Shown: positions 30,405-39,658 of the stretch, one piece after another
Position numbering within the stretch: the stretch's first letter is position 1
Layout of the letters: each line of letters begins with the position of its first letter
Origin: Candidatus Brocadiaceae bacterium
GTDB lineage: Bacteria; Planctomycetota; Brocadiia; SM23-32
Length of the DNA stretch: 55,527 nucleotides
Assembly (NCBI GenBank): GCA_012728835.1
Contig: JAAYEJ010000077.1
Span: 1 to 55,527 of the forward strand
Direction: 5' to 3'
Translations under genes and position numbers: made by a program
The notes under the pieces: generated by a model
Databases searched by the model: none
What the model was told of the DNA's origin: nothing
What the model saw: the letters and a program-made list of their open reading frames with translations, nothing else

Positions 30405-32015
30405 ATGACACTGATGAGACCCAACGCGTCCGGTGCCCTGCAGGGCACGAACCGCAGCCGCAGCGTGACGCCCAGCAGCGGCATCTGCTCGACGTGCGTC
30501 GACGGATGCCGGGGGAACTGCGAGCTGTTTCAGGCATCCTTCCGGGGGCGGGAGCTGCTCTATCCCCGCCCGTTCGGGCAGGTGACCGCCGCCGCCGAGA
30601 AGGACTACCCGGTCGACTACTCGCACCTGAACATCCAGGGCTACGCCTCCGGCGCCGACGGCCTCACAGGCGCCCTGCGGGCCGATTCGGACGACTGCAT
30701 CTTCCCGAACGTCTCGACCGAGACGGCCTACGGCCGGCGGCACGCGGTGAGGATGTCCCTGCCGGTCTTCACCGGTGCGCTGGGCTCCACGGACGTGGCG
30801 GCGGCCAACTGGGACTCCATCGCGGCCGGAGCGGCCCTGACGGGCATGACGGTCGTCTGCGGCGAGAACGTCTGCGGCGTGGACCCGCGCCTGGAGGTCG
30901 GCGCGGACGGACGGGTGGCCGAGTCGCCCGAGATGCGCCGGCGGGTGGGCGTCTGGCGCCGCTGGCACACGGGGCGCGGCGACCTGGCCGTGCAGCTCAA
31001 CGTGGAGGACACGCGGCTGGGCGTGGCCGAGTACTGCCTCGGCGAGCTGGGCGTCGAGACCATCGAGCTGAAGTGGGGGCAGGGCGCCAAGTGCATCGGC
31101 GGCGAGATCAAGGTGGATTCGCTCCAGCGCGCCCTCCAGCTCCAGTCGCGCGGCTACCTGGTCACGCCGGACCCCTCCCTGCCGCCCGTGCAGGATGCCT
31201 ACCGCGACGGCGAGATCACGACCTTCGAGCGGCACAGCCGGCTCGGGTTCGTGGACGCCGAGGGCTTCCTGCGCGAGGTGGAGCGGCTGCGGGGACTCGG
31301 CGCCCGGCGGGTGACGCTCAAGACCGGCGCCTACGGCGCTCGGGAGCTGGCGATGGCCCTGCGATGGTCGTCCGACGCGGGGGTCGACCTGGTGACCGTC
31401 GACGGCGCCCCCGGCGGCACGGGCATGAGCCCGTGGCGCATGATGAACGAGTGGGGGGTGCCCACCTTCTACCTGCAGTCGCTCTGCTACCGGTTCTGCC
31501 GGCGGCTGGAGGCGCAGGGCCTGCCCGTGCCCGACGTCGCCGTCGGCGGCGGCCTCTCGGCCGAGGACCACATCTTCAAGGTGCTGGCGATGGGCGCGCC
31601 CTACGTCAAGGCCGTCTGCATGGGCCGCGCCTTCATGGTGCCGGCCTTCGTGGGGAAGAACATCGGCGAGTGGATCCGGTCCGGCGACCTGCCGAAGAAC
31701 GTGTCCGCACACGGGACGTCCGTCGAGCAGATATTCTGCTGCTATGACGAACTCAAAGACCTCGTGGGCGAGGCGGTCTCGGAGCTGCCGCTCGGCGCGG
31801 TGGCCGTCTACACCCTGGCGCAGAAGCTGCGCACCGGGCTCCAGCAGTTCATGGCGGGGAGCCGCAACTTCAGCGTGCCGGCGATCGGGCGACGGGACCT
31901 GGTCGCACTGACGCGGGAGGCGGCCGAGGTCTCCGGCCTCCCCTACGTGATGGAGGCGGGGCTCGAGGAGGCGCAGGCCATCCTGGAGGGAGCCGTGCCG
32001 GCCCTGGCCCGCTGA
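30405..32015 (+). CDS. FMN-binding glutamate-synthase-like protein with N-terminal Cys cluster
   Basis: A 536-residue protein of the GltB FMN/synthase-domain superfamily: ELKWGQGAKCIGGEIK, VTVDGAPGGTGMSPWRMMNEWG and DVAVGGGLSAEDHIFKVLAMGA match the FMN-binding barrel. The canonical CHTNTCP segment that holds the 3Fe-4S cluster of glutamate synthase is absent; the corresponding region reads KAVCMGRAFMVPAFVGK. Instead the N-terminus has C-x2-C-x3-C-x3-C (GICSTCVDGCRGNCELF), a possible Fe-S or metal site. No separate amidotransferase or electron-donor gene adjoins it. It is preceded by a perfect sigma54 promoter and follows the activator gene. Its role in nitrogen metabolism is inferred from regulation; the reaction may differ from glutamate synthesis. 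Confidence 0.85.
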   Translation: MTLMRPNASGALQGTNRSRSVTPSSGICSTCVDGCRGNCELFQASFRGRELLYPRPFGQVTAAAEKDYPVDYSHLNIQGYASGADGLTGALRADSDDCIFPNVSTETAYGRRHAVRMSLPVFTGALGSTDVAAANWDSIAAGAALTGMTVVCGENVCGVDPRLEVGADGRVAESPEMRRRVGVWRRWHTGRGDLAVQLNVEDTRLGVAEYCLGELGVETIELKWGQGAKCIGGEIKVDSLQRALQLQSRGYLVTPDPSLPPVQDAYRDGEITTFERHSRLGFVDAEGFLREVERLRGLGARRVTLKTGAYGARELAMALRWSSDAGVDLVTVDGAPGGTGMSPWRMMNEWGVPTFYLQSLCYRFCRRLEAQGLPVPDVAVGGGLSAEDHIFKVLAMGAPYVKAVCMGRAFMVPAFVGKNIGEWIRSGDLPKNVSAHGTSVEQIFCCYDELKDLVGEAVSELPLGAVAVYTLAQKLRTGLQQFMAGSRNFSVPAIGRRDLVALTREAAEVSGLPYVMEAGLEEAQAILEGAVPALAR

Positions 32016-32030
32016 CCGGCCGGAGTTCCG

Positions 32031-32060
32031 CAGGGGCCACCCCGGGCGGCCCCTGTTCTT
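32031..32060 (+). terminator. Intrinsic terminator after the glutamate-synthase-like gene
   Basis: CAGGGGCC (32031-32038) pairs perfectly with GGCCCCTG (32048-32055), followed by TTCTT. It begins 16 bases after the stop codon. Confidence 0.65.
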
Positions 32061-32076
32061 CCTCCCGGCCACACGA

Positions 32077-32274
32077 CTACACCTGCGCCTTCCGCAGAAG
32101 CTCGATCATGGCTTCGTTCTGCCGGGCATTGGCCAGAAGCAGCGTGGTCATCGCCTGCAGGTAGCGCACCTGCCGCATCTCCATGTCCTCGCGGAACTCC
32201 GCGTCGCTCAGGTAGCCCTCGGCTTTCTCGATCAGTTCGGCCAGCTCGTTCTGTCTCGCATCAGTATCGGCCAT
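32077..32274 (-). CDS. Small hypothetical protein, helical
   Basis: A 65-residue protein rich in Glu, Gln, Ala and Leu and probably all helical (NELAELIEKAEGYLSDAEFRED; LLLANARQNEAMIELLRK). I recognise no family. ATG 32274 has GGAAGAG upstream, and it follows the metallophosphoesterase gene by 39 bases on the same strand, so it is likely the last gene of that operon. It has no signal peptide and no Cys. Confidence 0.65.
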   Translation of the reverse strand: MADTDARQNELAELIEKAEGYLSDAEFREDMEMRQVRYLQAMTTLLLANARQNEAMIELLRKAQV

Positions 32275-32313
32275 CGGGATGCTCTTCCAGTTCCAGTGTG
32301 GATGATGAAGGGC

Positions 32314-33084
32314 CTACATGCCGACCGTAAGGCGTTCTCCGAGCGTATCCGGGAGGTCGGGCTCGGCCTTGATGCGTTCCATGGTGGTGCGGATGTCGTA
32401 GGGGACGCGCCGGATCTCGGTCAACTGGCTCACGATGCGGAAGCTCATGTCCTGGTCGTCGATGTAGGAGAACCGGAACCAGGCGTCCTTGAGCACCGCG
32501 AAGCTGGCCCGCCAGTTGCGGTCGCGCGGCTGTCCGACACTTCCCGGATTGACCACGCGCGGGGTCTGGATCGGGATGTGGCTGTGGCCGACGACCAGCA
32601 TGCGCCCCGGCAGCCGCATGCTGGCCACCTCTCGCACCTCCCCGGGCAGCATGTACTCGTTGAGCATGTCGGCGGTCGTGCCGGGCTTTCCGTGCACCAT
32701 CACCAGCCCCTCGTCGACGATCTGGAGCGGCAGGCCGCGCAGGAACTGCTTGTTGGGCTCGGTCAGCACGCGGCTGGTCCAGACCGAGGCCGCCTGGGCC
32801 GCGCTGTTCTTCTGCTCGAACATCTCGCGGCAGAGCACCTGCATCTCGCGCGGGAAGTCCGGATACACCCCGTCCAACCGGTCCAGGTTGGCGCAGACGA
32901 AGTCGTGGTTGCCCTGAACGGCCCGGATGCCGTGCTTCTGTATGAGGTCGCAGCATTCATTCGGATTGGGGCCGTACCCGACGATGTCCCCCGCACAGAA
33001 GACCAGGTCGGCGTCGGCGATCTCGCGCAGAACGGCCTTCAGAGCCGGCTCGTTGGCATGCACGTCCGAGATCACGGCAATCAT
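32314..33084 (-). CDS. Calcineurin-like metallophosphoesterase (YfcE/PrpE-like)
   Basis: A 256-residue protein with the full metallophosphoesterase motif series: SDVHAN (DxH), AGDIVGYGP (GD), GNHDF (GNH), MVHGKPG and VGHSHIP (GHxH), ending the core with NPGSVGQPRDRN. These ligands build the di-metal centre. Relatives hydrolyse phosphodiesters, nucleotide phosphates or phosphoproteins; this GYGPNPNE subgroup is often annotated as a serine/threonine phosphatase or diadenosine tetraphosphatase-like protein. Substrate not assigned. The start at ATG 33084 puts the first motif at residue 6, as usual. Confidence 0.92.
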   Translation of the reverse strand: MIAVISDVHANEPALKAVLREIADADLVFCAGDIVGYGPNPNECCDLIQKHGIRAVQGNHDFVCANLDRLDGVYPDFPREMQVLCREMFEQKNSAAQAASVWTSRVLTEPNKQFLRGLPLQIVDEGLVMVHGKPGTTADMLNEYMLPGEVREVASMRLPGRMLVVGHSHIPIQTPRVVNPGSVGQPRDRNWRASFAVLKDAWFRFSYIDDQDMSFRIVSQLTEIRRVPYDIRTTMERIKAEPDLPDTLGERLTVGM

Positions 33085-33215
33085 GGCCGGCCACCGTCTG
33101 TCTGAGGGGCCTCTGTCACACCGGCCTCGTCACCCATCCCGCATCGACCGGCACAACATCCTATCAGACTCCGCGCGCCACGCGCAAACCAAAAGCCGGC
33201 GGCCCGTGCCGGGCC

Positions 33216-33653
33216 TCAGAGCGCCCGTTCGCTGTCCCGGATACGGTGGATCTCCTGGACCGGGTAGAGCCGTCCCGTGCCCATGCCCGGGCAGCGCTTG
33301 CACGCCACCTTCCAGGCGGTGGGGCTCGCCAGGAGGTCGTGCCAGAACGGGAACGAACGGCACTGCTCGGGGCGCTCCTGGTAGACGCTGCAGCCCTGCG
33401 GCGTCAGGAACACGCAGTCGCCGTTGGCCCGCTCCTTCAGGCTCACCCGCCACCAGACGCGCCGGCAGTACCGGGCCGCGAACTCACGCACGGGCATCGA
33501 CAGGAACTCGGCCATCCGCTCCATCCGGCTCCGGGTCACCCACACGAACCCGGGCTCGCCCGTGCAGCAGAGGTTGCAGCGCGTGCATTCGAAGCGCAGG
33601 CCGTCCGCATACCACTCGGCCGCCTCGCCTGTGTCGGTGGGGTCCTGCGTCAT
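33216..33653 (-). CDS. YkgJ family cysteine-cluster protein
   Basis: A 145-residue cytosolic protein with the YkgJ/UPF0153 pattern: FECTRCNLCCTGEPGFVWVT, CVFLTPQGCSVYQERPEQCRSFPFW, and a late CKRCPG. The eight or so conserved cysteines suggest a metal or Fe-S site; the family has no settled biochemical role. GGAGAG is about 11 bases before ATG 33653. It follows ftsH by 49 bases on the same strand. Confidence 0.88.
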   Translation of the reverse strand: MTQDPTDTGEAAEWYADGLRFECTRCNLCCTGEPGFVWVTRSRMERMAEFLSMPVREFAARYCRRVWWRVSLKERANGDCVFLTPQGCSVYQERPEQCRSFPFWHDLLASPTAWKVACKRCPGMGTGRLYPVQEIHRIRDSERAL

Positions 33654-33702
33654 CTACGGGAACTCTCCGGCTGGAAGGGCATGGAATCACACACCCTGCG
33701 GT

Positions 33703-35733
33703 TCAGGCCGGGCTGCGGGCCGGCTGCGGCAGGCCGCCGGGCTCCGGCCCTTCCTCGCGGTCGGTCGCGGCCGCCCGCCGCCCGGCGACGGCGGGCTTCT
33801 GTTCGGCCTCGGCCGCTCGCTCGGCCCTCAGGTCGGCCGCGGTGGCGCCGCGGAAGAGGCGGTCCACCTCGTCGCCCGTCAGGGTCTCCAGCTCGAGCAG
33901 GGCCTCGGCGATGCGCTCGAGCGCGCCCGCGTGCTCCCGGCACAGCGCCTGGGCCTTCTCGTAGCAGCCCATCAGCAGGGCGCGGATCTCCTGGTCGATG
34001 CTCTCCGCCATCCGGTCGCTATGCATCTTGCCCCGGGTGATCTCGTTGCCCAGGAAGACGTGCTGTTCGTCGTCCGAGTAGCGGATCGGCCCGAGTTCCG
34101 GGCTCATGCCCCACTGCGTGACCATCTTGCGCGCCAGGTCGGTCGCGGTGCGTATGTCGTTCTCGGCCCCGGATGAGATGTCGCCGCAGAACGCCTCCTC
34201 GGCCACGCGCCCCGCCATGCTCATCGTGATGTTGCCCAGGCACTCGCGGTAGCGCATCCCGTACCGGTCCTTCTCGGGCAGGATCATCGTCATGCCCAGG
34301 GCGATCCCGCGCGGGATGATCGTCACCTTGTGGAGCGGCTCCACGTGGCGGTCCAGCAGGGCCACCAGGGCGTGCCCGGCCTCATGGTAGGCCGTCATCT
34401 TGCGGTCTTCCTCGGTCATCACGCGGCTGCGCTTCTTCTGGCGGCCGAAGCGCACCTTGTCGCGCGCCTCCTCCAACTCCTCCATGGTCACGGCGTCGCG
34501 GCCGCGCGAGGCGGCCTGGATGGCCGCCTCGTTGACGAGCGCCTCCAGGTCGGCGCCGGTGAACCCGGGCGTTCCGCGCGCGATCTCGCCCAGGGCCACC
34601 TGCGGAGCCAGCCGCACGGCGCGCCCGTGGACCTGCAGTATCTCCTCCCGCCCGGTCAGGTCCGGCATGTCCACGACGATCTCGCGGTCGAACCGCCCGG
34701 GCCGCAGCAGCGCCGGGTCCAGCACGTCCGGCCGGTTGCTGGCCGCGATGACGATCACGCCCTCATCGCGGCTGAACCCGTCCATCTCGCTCAGGATGGC
34801 GTTCAGGGTCTGTTCGCGTTCGTCGTGGCCGCCGCCCAGCCCGGTACCCCGCTTGCGCCCCACCGCGTCGATCTCGTCCAGGAAGATGATCGACGGCTGG
34901 CTCTGGCGCGCCTTGCGGAACAGGTCACGAACGCGCGCGGCGCCCACGCCGACGAACAGCTCCACGAAGTCCGATCCGCACAGGCTCAGGAACGGCACGT
35001 CCGCCTCGCCAGCGATGGCCTTGGCCAGCAGCGTCTTGCCCGTGCCCGGCGCGCCCACCAGCAGCACGCCGCGCGGAATCCGGCCGCCCACGCGCTGGAA
35101 CTTCTCAGGGTTCTTCAGGAACTCGACGATCTCCTGCACCTCCTCCTTCGCCTCGTCGACCCCGGCGACGTCGTCAAAGGTCACCAGAGGCCTCTCCTTG
35201 CGGGCGTGCGAGGTGCTGCTGCCCACGAACGGCATGATGCCGTCCCGAGGGTTCGCCACACGCATCTGCCGGTTGAACAGGTAGATCATCAGCACGAACA
35301 GCAACAGGATCGGCGCGATCTGGAGCAGCAGCATGGGCATGAAGCCCGGCGTCTTCACCTCCAGCCCGTCCTGGGGCAGCGCAGCGACCCAGTCGTCCAT
35401 GTGCTCGTCGATGTAGCCCTGGGTCAGCCCCACCCAGAACGTCATCGGGGCTTCGGGCGGCGACTTGCAGACGCCGTGCACCTTCACCCCCTCGATCCGC
35501 ATGCGCGCCACCTGCCCGGCCTTGAGCAGTTCGTGCAGTTCGCCCGGGGTGATCCTCCGCTCGGCCGGGCGGCTCAGGCTCTGGTAGAGCAGCAGCCCGA
35601 CCAGCCCGGCGCCGATCGCCACGACCCAGATCAGCAGTTGCCGGCCGATCCGGGGACGGTTCGGGCCGTCCGTGTCCGCAGAATCACCCGGCGGCACCGG
35701 CCGGCGACGCTTGTGTTCATCGTCCAGAGACAT
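33703..35733 (-). CDS. ftsH: ATP-dependent zinc metalloprotease FtsH
   Basis: A 676-residue membrane-anchored AAA+ protease. Two membrane segments frame a small periplasmic domain ([40 protein letters not shown]). The AAA core has Walker A GAPGTGKT, the pore loop in [17 protein letters not shown], Walker B FLDEIDAV and [11 protein letters not shown]. The zinc site is HEAGHA, with the third ligand region in the block [14 protein letters not shown]. It degrades unassembled membrane proteins and regulators such as LpxC in other diderms. The C-terminal 40 residues are a charged, low-complexity tail. It lies downstream of the LptE-like gene, in keeping with an envelope role. Confidence 0.96.
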   Translation of the reverse strand: MSLDDEHKRRRPVPPGDSADTDGPNRPRIGRQLLIWVVAIGAGLVGLLLYQSLSRPAERRITPGELHELLKAGQVARMRIEGVKVHGVCKSPPEAPMTFWVGLTQGYIDEHMDDWVAALPQDGLEVKTPGFMPMLLLQIAPILLLFVLMIYLFNRQMRVANPRDGIMPFVGSSTSHARKERPLVTFDDVAGVDEAKEEVQEIVEFLKNPEKFQRVGGRIPRGVLLVGAPGTGKTLLAKAIAGEADVPFLSLCGSDFVELFVGVGAARVRDLFRKARQSQPSIIFLDEIDAVGRKRGTGLGGGHDEREQTLNAILSEMDGFSRDEGVIVIAASNRPDVLDPALLRPGRFDREIVVDMPDLTGREEILQVHGRAVRLAPQVALGEIARGTPGFTGADLEALVNEAAIQAASRGRDAVTMEELEEARDKVRFGRQKKRSRVMTEEDRKMTAYHEAGHALVALLDRHVEPLHKVTIIPRGIALGMTMILPEKDRYGMRYRECLGNITMSMAGRVAEEAFCGDISSGAENDIRTATDLARKMVTQWGMSPELGPIRYSDDEQHVFLGNEITRGKMHSDRMAESIDQEIRALLMGCYEKAQALCREHAGALERIAEALLELETLTGDEVDRLFRGATAADLRAERAAEAEQKPAVAGRRAAATDREEGPEPGGLPQPARSPA

Positions 35734-35784
35734 CGGCCATCCCGTCTGGTTCAGACCGCTTCGGAGACACTCCCCAAACCCATG

Positions 35785-36300
35785 CTACCATGGCTCCTGC
35801 ATCTGGTCCACGACCCGCATGGCCAGCTCCTCGAACAGCAGCCGGTTGGCGCCCTCGCCGGTCATCCACGCCACCCGCACGGAATCGCTCACCGACTGCG
35901 GCGGCACGATGTCGGCCCCCGTCAGGCGGTCGACCCAGCGAAAGCGCACGACGCCCGTGACGCGGGAGATCAGGACGACGTCGTCCTCGGACTTGATGTG
36001 CGTGGCCAGGTCCAGGCTGACCAGCTCGCCGCTCAGGACGCTGTCCGCGCGGCCGGGGCCGGCGAAGACCAGCGGGGTGCGCAGCTTGATCTCGTCCTCG
36101 ATGGCCCGCGTCAGGTCCACCTCGTAGCCGCGCCAGAACGTTCGGTTGTCGAAGACGCGCAGGTGCACCGTGCGGATGTCCGGACGGAACAGCGGACGCG
36201 CCGTGTAGCCGCGACAGCCCCCGACGGCAGCGGCGGCCGCCACGAGGGCCAGGAGCCCGCAGCATCGCGGGACGATCGCTCGGTTGCAGCATCTGCTCAC
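35785..36300 (-). CDS. lptE: LptE-like LPS-assembly lipoprotein
   Basis: A 171-residue lipoprotein. A GTG start at 36300 is chosen because GAGGAG stands nine bases upstream and the gene then begins just after the preceding stop codon; an alternative start at 36336 would overlap it. The signal peptide ends VGGCRGY with a lipobox Cys. The mature part starts GYTARPLFRPDIRTVHLRVFDN, then RGYEVDLTRAIEDEI, the pattern of LptE family proteins that plug the LptD pore and deliver LPS to the outer membrane. It sits between a TPR/BamD-like gene and ftsH. LptE sequences diverge strongly, so the symbol is tentative. Confidence 0.78.
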   Translation of the reverse strand: MSRCCNRAIVPRCCGLLALVAAAAAVGGCRGYTARPLFRPDIRTVHLRVFDNRTFWRGYEVDLTRAIEDEIKLRTPLVFAGPGRADSVLSGELVSLDLATHIKSEDDVVLISRVTGVVRFRWVDRLTGADIVPPQSVSDSVRVAWMTGEGANRLLFEELAMRVVDQMQEPW

Positions 36301-36313
36301 GGGTAGGTTCTCC

Positions 36314-37303
36314 TCAAGGCCCGGTTTCGGTCGCAACGCCCGGCAGCGCCAGCTCCTGCACGGTGCCCCGCAGGGGCGCCTCGAGCCCGGCCCGGATCCT
36401 CTGCAGTTCGACCTCGGCCCATCCGGCCTCGGGCGACTCCGGGAACTCCCGCAGGAGGCGCTCCAGGTAGACCACGGCGGCCCAGGGCTTCCTCTCGGCG
36501 TCGATGTAGAATCGGGCGACCTGCCAGACGAACGACGCGCGTGCGGCCTGCACGTCGGCCACGCGCTCGCGGGCCTCGGGCGCGTGCAGGTCGCTCGGAT
36601 AGGTCCGGGCGAAGTCCTCGAACTGCTTCTCCGCGTTCTCCATACGCTCCAGCCCGAGGCCGAGCCACTGCGCCATCCGCCACTCGCACTCGGCCGCGCG
36701 GAACCACGCGTAGGTGTTGTGCTCGCTGCGCGGGAACTCCGTGATCAGCTCCAGGTAGAAGGCCTCGGCGTCCAGGTAGCGCCGCGCCCGGAAGAACGCG
36801 TCCGCCTTCTCGCACAGGATCGTCGCCGCCTCGTCGGCATCCCGGGCCGTGACCACCAGGCGGTCATAGAGCGTGCCGGCCGCATCCGGCTCCTCAACGG
36901 CCAGCACGCGCGCCGCCGTCCGCTGGTATCCGCGCGTGCGCGCGGCGAACGGGCTGTCCGGAAACTCCTCGGCGACCCGCTCCAGCTCATCGAACGCCTC
37001 GCGCGGCCGGCCGGTCGCCAGCAGCCCGCGGGCGATCGCAAATCGCGCCTCGGCCGCCCATTCCGCATCGGGCTCGGCCGCCAGCAAAAGCCGCAGCTCC
37101 TCCGTCCCGCTCGACCACTGCCCCCGGCCGATCAGGGCCAGGGCGTGCAGCCGCCGCGCCTCCGCGTCCTGGCGGGGCAGGTCCTCCAGGCTCATCTCGC
37201 CGGTCTCCGGCATCCACATCTCGGCGGCCATCGCGGACCCCACGGCCGCCGCGGCAGCCAGCGCCATCGCCAGGCCCACCATCCGTCGGAATGCCCAGGC
37301 CAT
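36314..37303 (-). CDS. Exported tetratricopeptide protein (BamD/YbgF-like)
   Basis: A 329-residue protein with a signal peptide (MAWAFRRMVGLAMALAAAAAVGSAMAAE) and at least five TPR-like helical pairs (for example GLLATGRPREAFDELERVAEEFPDSPFAARTR; RYLDAEAFYLELITEFPRSEHNTYAWFRAAE). The FPDSP/FPRSEH spacing is that of BamD-like outer-membrane assembly proteins, but no lipobox Cys is present, so it is not a typical BamD. AAAGGTGA precedes ATG 37303. It is 13 bp upstream of lptE and probably in the same transcript. Confidence 0.82.
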   Translation of the reverse strand: MAWAFRRMVGLAMALAAAAAVGSAMAAEMWMPETGEMSLEDLPRQDAEARRLHALALIGRGQWSSGTEELRLLLAAEPDAEWAAEARFAIARGLLATGRPREAFDELERVAEEFPDSPFAARTRGYQRTAARVLAVEEPDAAGTLYDRLVVTARDADEAATILCEKADAFFRARRYLDAEAFYLELITEFPRSEHNTYAWFRAAECEWRMAQWLGLGLERMENAEKQFEDFARTYPSDLHAPEARERVADVQAARASFVWQVARFYIDAERKPWAAVVYLERLLREFPESPEAGWAEVELQRIRAGLEAPLRGTVQELALPGVATETGP

Positions 37304-37336
37304 CCCGTCACCTTTCGCTGCGGACACAGACCGATC

Positions 37337-39658
37337 CTACGGGATTCTATCAGAAGACGGGGCCCCGGTGCACACGTCTTCCAGCGCCCGGCCGACGGCC
37401 CGCCGCAACGGGGTCGCCCACTCCACGGCCGGCGACGCCGGATCGAACGAATCCTCCTGCGCCGTCCCGTCGGCACTGCTCCGCGCGGTCACGCGCACGC
37501 GCGCGCCGGCCGCCGCGGCGTCCGGCCGGAACACGGCCACCACCGGCTGGTCGGCGAAGTCGGCCGGACCGCACACGATGCGGGCGCCGACCCCGCCACC
37601 TGCCTCCGCCTCGACGCTCCGGAGGGCGGCCGAGCGAAGCCCGAGCAGCAGGTCGAAGACCGCCAGCTCGGCCGCCTGGGCCGGCGGGAGTGCCAGCGCC
37701 ACGCCGCCGGAGGCGGCGGCGAGGTCCCGATAGCCCGGCGCCGGACGGTCGGCCCCGATCTGGAGCACCGCCAGCCGCACGCGCGATCGGTGCAGCACCT
37801 GCCGGCAGGCCGAGAGATCCCCGGGCACGTTGCGCCCCGTGACGAACACCACCAGGCTCTCGCCCGTCGCCTCGGCGCCCGAGAGCGCCTCGTGCAGGAA
37901 GTCGCCCGGGCGCGGCTCGGCGCCGTCCGCGAGCCCCCAGAGCGCCGTCAGCATGGTGTCCGCACGCTCGGGTGAATGCGGCGCCAGGCGGTTCGGCTCC
38001 AGCTTCAGGGTGCCGTCGTAGGCCAGCAGTCCGCTGAAGGTCGCCGGCGGCAGGGTGTTCAGGAGCACTTCCAGAGCGTCGTGCGCCGCGGCCGCTCCGC
38101 CCTCCCCGAACTCGCCCGCGGCGTCGAACGCCACGATGACGCTCCGCCCCTTGCGGACCCACTCGTCGCGCGGGGCGCGCGGCTGCCAGGCAGCCACGGT
38201 CACGCCCCCGGCCTCGGTCGGGAACGCCATCTGATGGACGGCCGGTCCCCGGCCGGGCTCATATTCGATGACGATCGGGAGGCCGGGGTCGACGTGCTCC
38301 CGGCGGCCGGACCACGCGGTGATGCCCGATCCCTTCGGGGCCGCCGCCAGCGTCGGACAGGCCAGCCGGCGCAGACCGGACTCGCCCGGCGCCTCGACCT
38401 GGACCGTCAGCCGCCCGATCCCGCCGCCTGTCCAGACCCACGGCAGCAGGCCGAGCGCATGGCGCTCCTCTCGCGCGCGCACCACGCAGAGCGCCGCCAT
38501 CTCGTGCACCGCGCGCCCCCCGGGCTCCAGCACGATGCCCCGCGCGGGGACCTCCGCCAGCGGACTCGGCAGCAGCGCGCCGGCGGGGCGCAGCTCGCCC
38601 TGCCAGACCTCCGGGCCCTCGTTGGCCAGCGTCAGAGCGATCTCCACAAGGGCCAGCGCGCCGTGCAGGTGCGCACGCACGTCCAGCGCCACGATGGCGA
38701 CCGAGGGCGGCAGGACGGGCGCGTCCGGCCGCAAGGGAACGGCGGCGAGCTGGCGCGGCGTGAGGCGGCCGCCCTCGTGGAGCGGGAACAGGTGCAGGAA
38801 ATGCGCCAGCTCCGCCCCCCGGGCCGCCCGAACCGGCCCGGCCGGGCGGCCGCCGGTCAGCACCGCCACCTGGCCGGGGCGCAGTTCCACGGCCTCGTCG
38901 CCCTCCCCGGCCGTCGCCGCGCCGGCGATGCAGCCGATCTTGAGGCGCTCCAGGGACCGCGCGACCGAGAGCAGTCCCGTCGCGCAGCGCACGGTCCCCG
39001 CGCCGGACAGGACCTCCGTCACGTCCTCGCCGCCCGTGCATTCCACGTAAGCGCGGCCCACCACCAGCTCCGCCTGCTGCCCCTCGCCGAACGCAACGCG
39101 CGCCATGGGCGGAAGCGACCAGAGGGCCGCTCCGTGGCGGACCCGGGCGAGCGCGTCCGGGCCGGTTCGCACCTCCGAACAGACCGGCAGGGGTTCCCGG
39201 CCGGTCAGGGGCCGCCAGTCGTGCGTCCCGGGCACGCAGACCTGCACGCCGCCCACGGCCAGCACGACGCCCGGGCCGCCCGGATCGGCCGCGCCCGGCG
39301 AACCGAGAAGCGCAATGCCCGCCACGGCCGCCACCAGGATGCCGATGAGCGCCACGGCCGCGATGGCCGCCTTCTTCTGCCCGGGCATCTGAGGGGTCGG
39401 GTCGGCCGGCGGGCCGTCCAGTTGCATGGGACGGTCCAGGGCCTGGCGGAGGCCCTCGGACATGATCTGGTCGAGTTCGGGCGGCGGCTCGGCGGGCGGC
39501 ATCGCGCGGATCGCGTCGCGCACCGCCCGGTACTCGGCCAGTCGGCGCACGCAGCCCGGACACTGGCGCAGGTGCTCGGCCAGATCGGCACCGGGATGCG
39601 CCTGGCCGCCCTGCAGGACCAGGCTCACGATCGACCGCGCGGCGTCTGGACACTTCAT
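37337..39658 (-). CDS. Anti-sigma factor: zinc-finger + TM + FecR-like + VIT/VWA-like domains
   Basis: A 773-residue protein. The N-terminus has the zinc anti-sigma (ZAS) motif HxxxCxxC at His29, Cys33 and Cys36. One membrane segment lies at about 97-118. Outside the membrane follow a FecR-like domain (about 130-265: GVQVCVPGTHDWRPL, LRPGQVAVL), a VIT-like beta-domain (VAIVALDVRAHLHGALALVEIALTL), and a VWA-like fold (SVIVAFDAAGEF ... ESLVVFVTGRN) whose metal-site motif DxSxS is missing. ATG 39658 overlaps the stop codon of the ECF sigma gene as ATGA, implying translational coupling. It should hold the sigma factor and release it on an envelope signal. Confidence 0.85.
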   Translation of the reverse strand: MKCPDAARSIVSLVLQGGQAHPGADLAEHLRQCPGCVRRLAEYRAVRDAIRAMPPAEPPPELDQIMSEGLRQALDRPMQLDGPPADPTPQMPGQKKAAIAAVALIGILVAAVAGIALLGSPGAADPGGPGVVLAVGGVQVCVPGTHDWRPLTGREPLPVCSEVRTGPDALARVRHGAALWSLPPMARVAFGEGQQAELVVGRAYVECTGGEDVTEVLSGAGTVRCATGLLSVARSLERLKIGCIAGAATAGEGDEAVELRPGQVAVLTGGRPAGPVRAARGAELAHFLHLFPLHEGGRLTPRQLAAVPLRPDAPVLPPSVAIVALDVRAHLHGALALVEIALTLANEGPEVWQGELRPAGALLPSPLAEVPARGIVLEPGGRAVHEMAALCVVRAREERHALGLLPWVWTGGGIGRLTVQVEAPGESGLRRLACPTLAAAPKGSGITAWSGRREHVDPGLPIVIEYEPGRGPAVHQMAFPTEAGGVTVAAWQPRAPRDEWVRKGRSVIVAFDAAGEFGEGGAAAAHDALEVLLNTLPPATFSGLLAYDGTLKLEPNRLAPHSPERADTMLTALWGLADGAEPRPGDFLHEALSGAEATGESLVVFVTGRNVPGDLSACRQVLHRSRVRLAVLQIGADRPAPGYRDLAAASGGVALALPPAQAAELAVFDLLLGLRSAALRSVEAEAGGGVGARIVCGPADFADQPVVAVFRPDAAAAGARVRVTARSSADGTAQEDSFDPASPAVEWATPLRRAVGRALEDVCTGAPSSDRIP

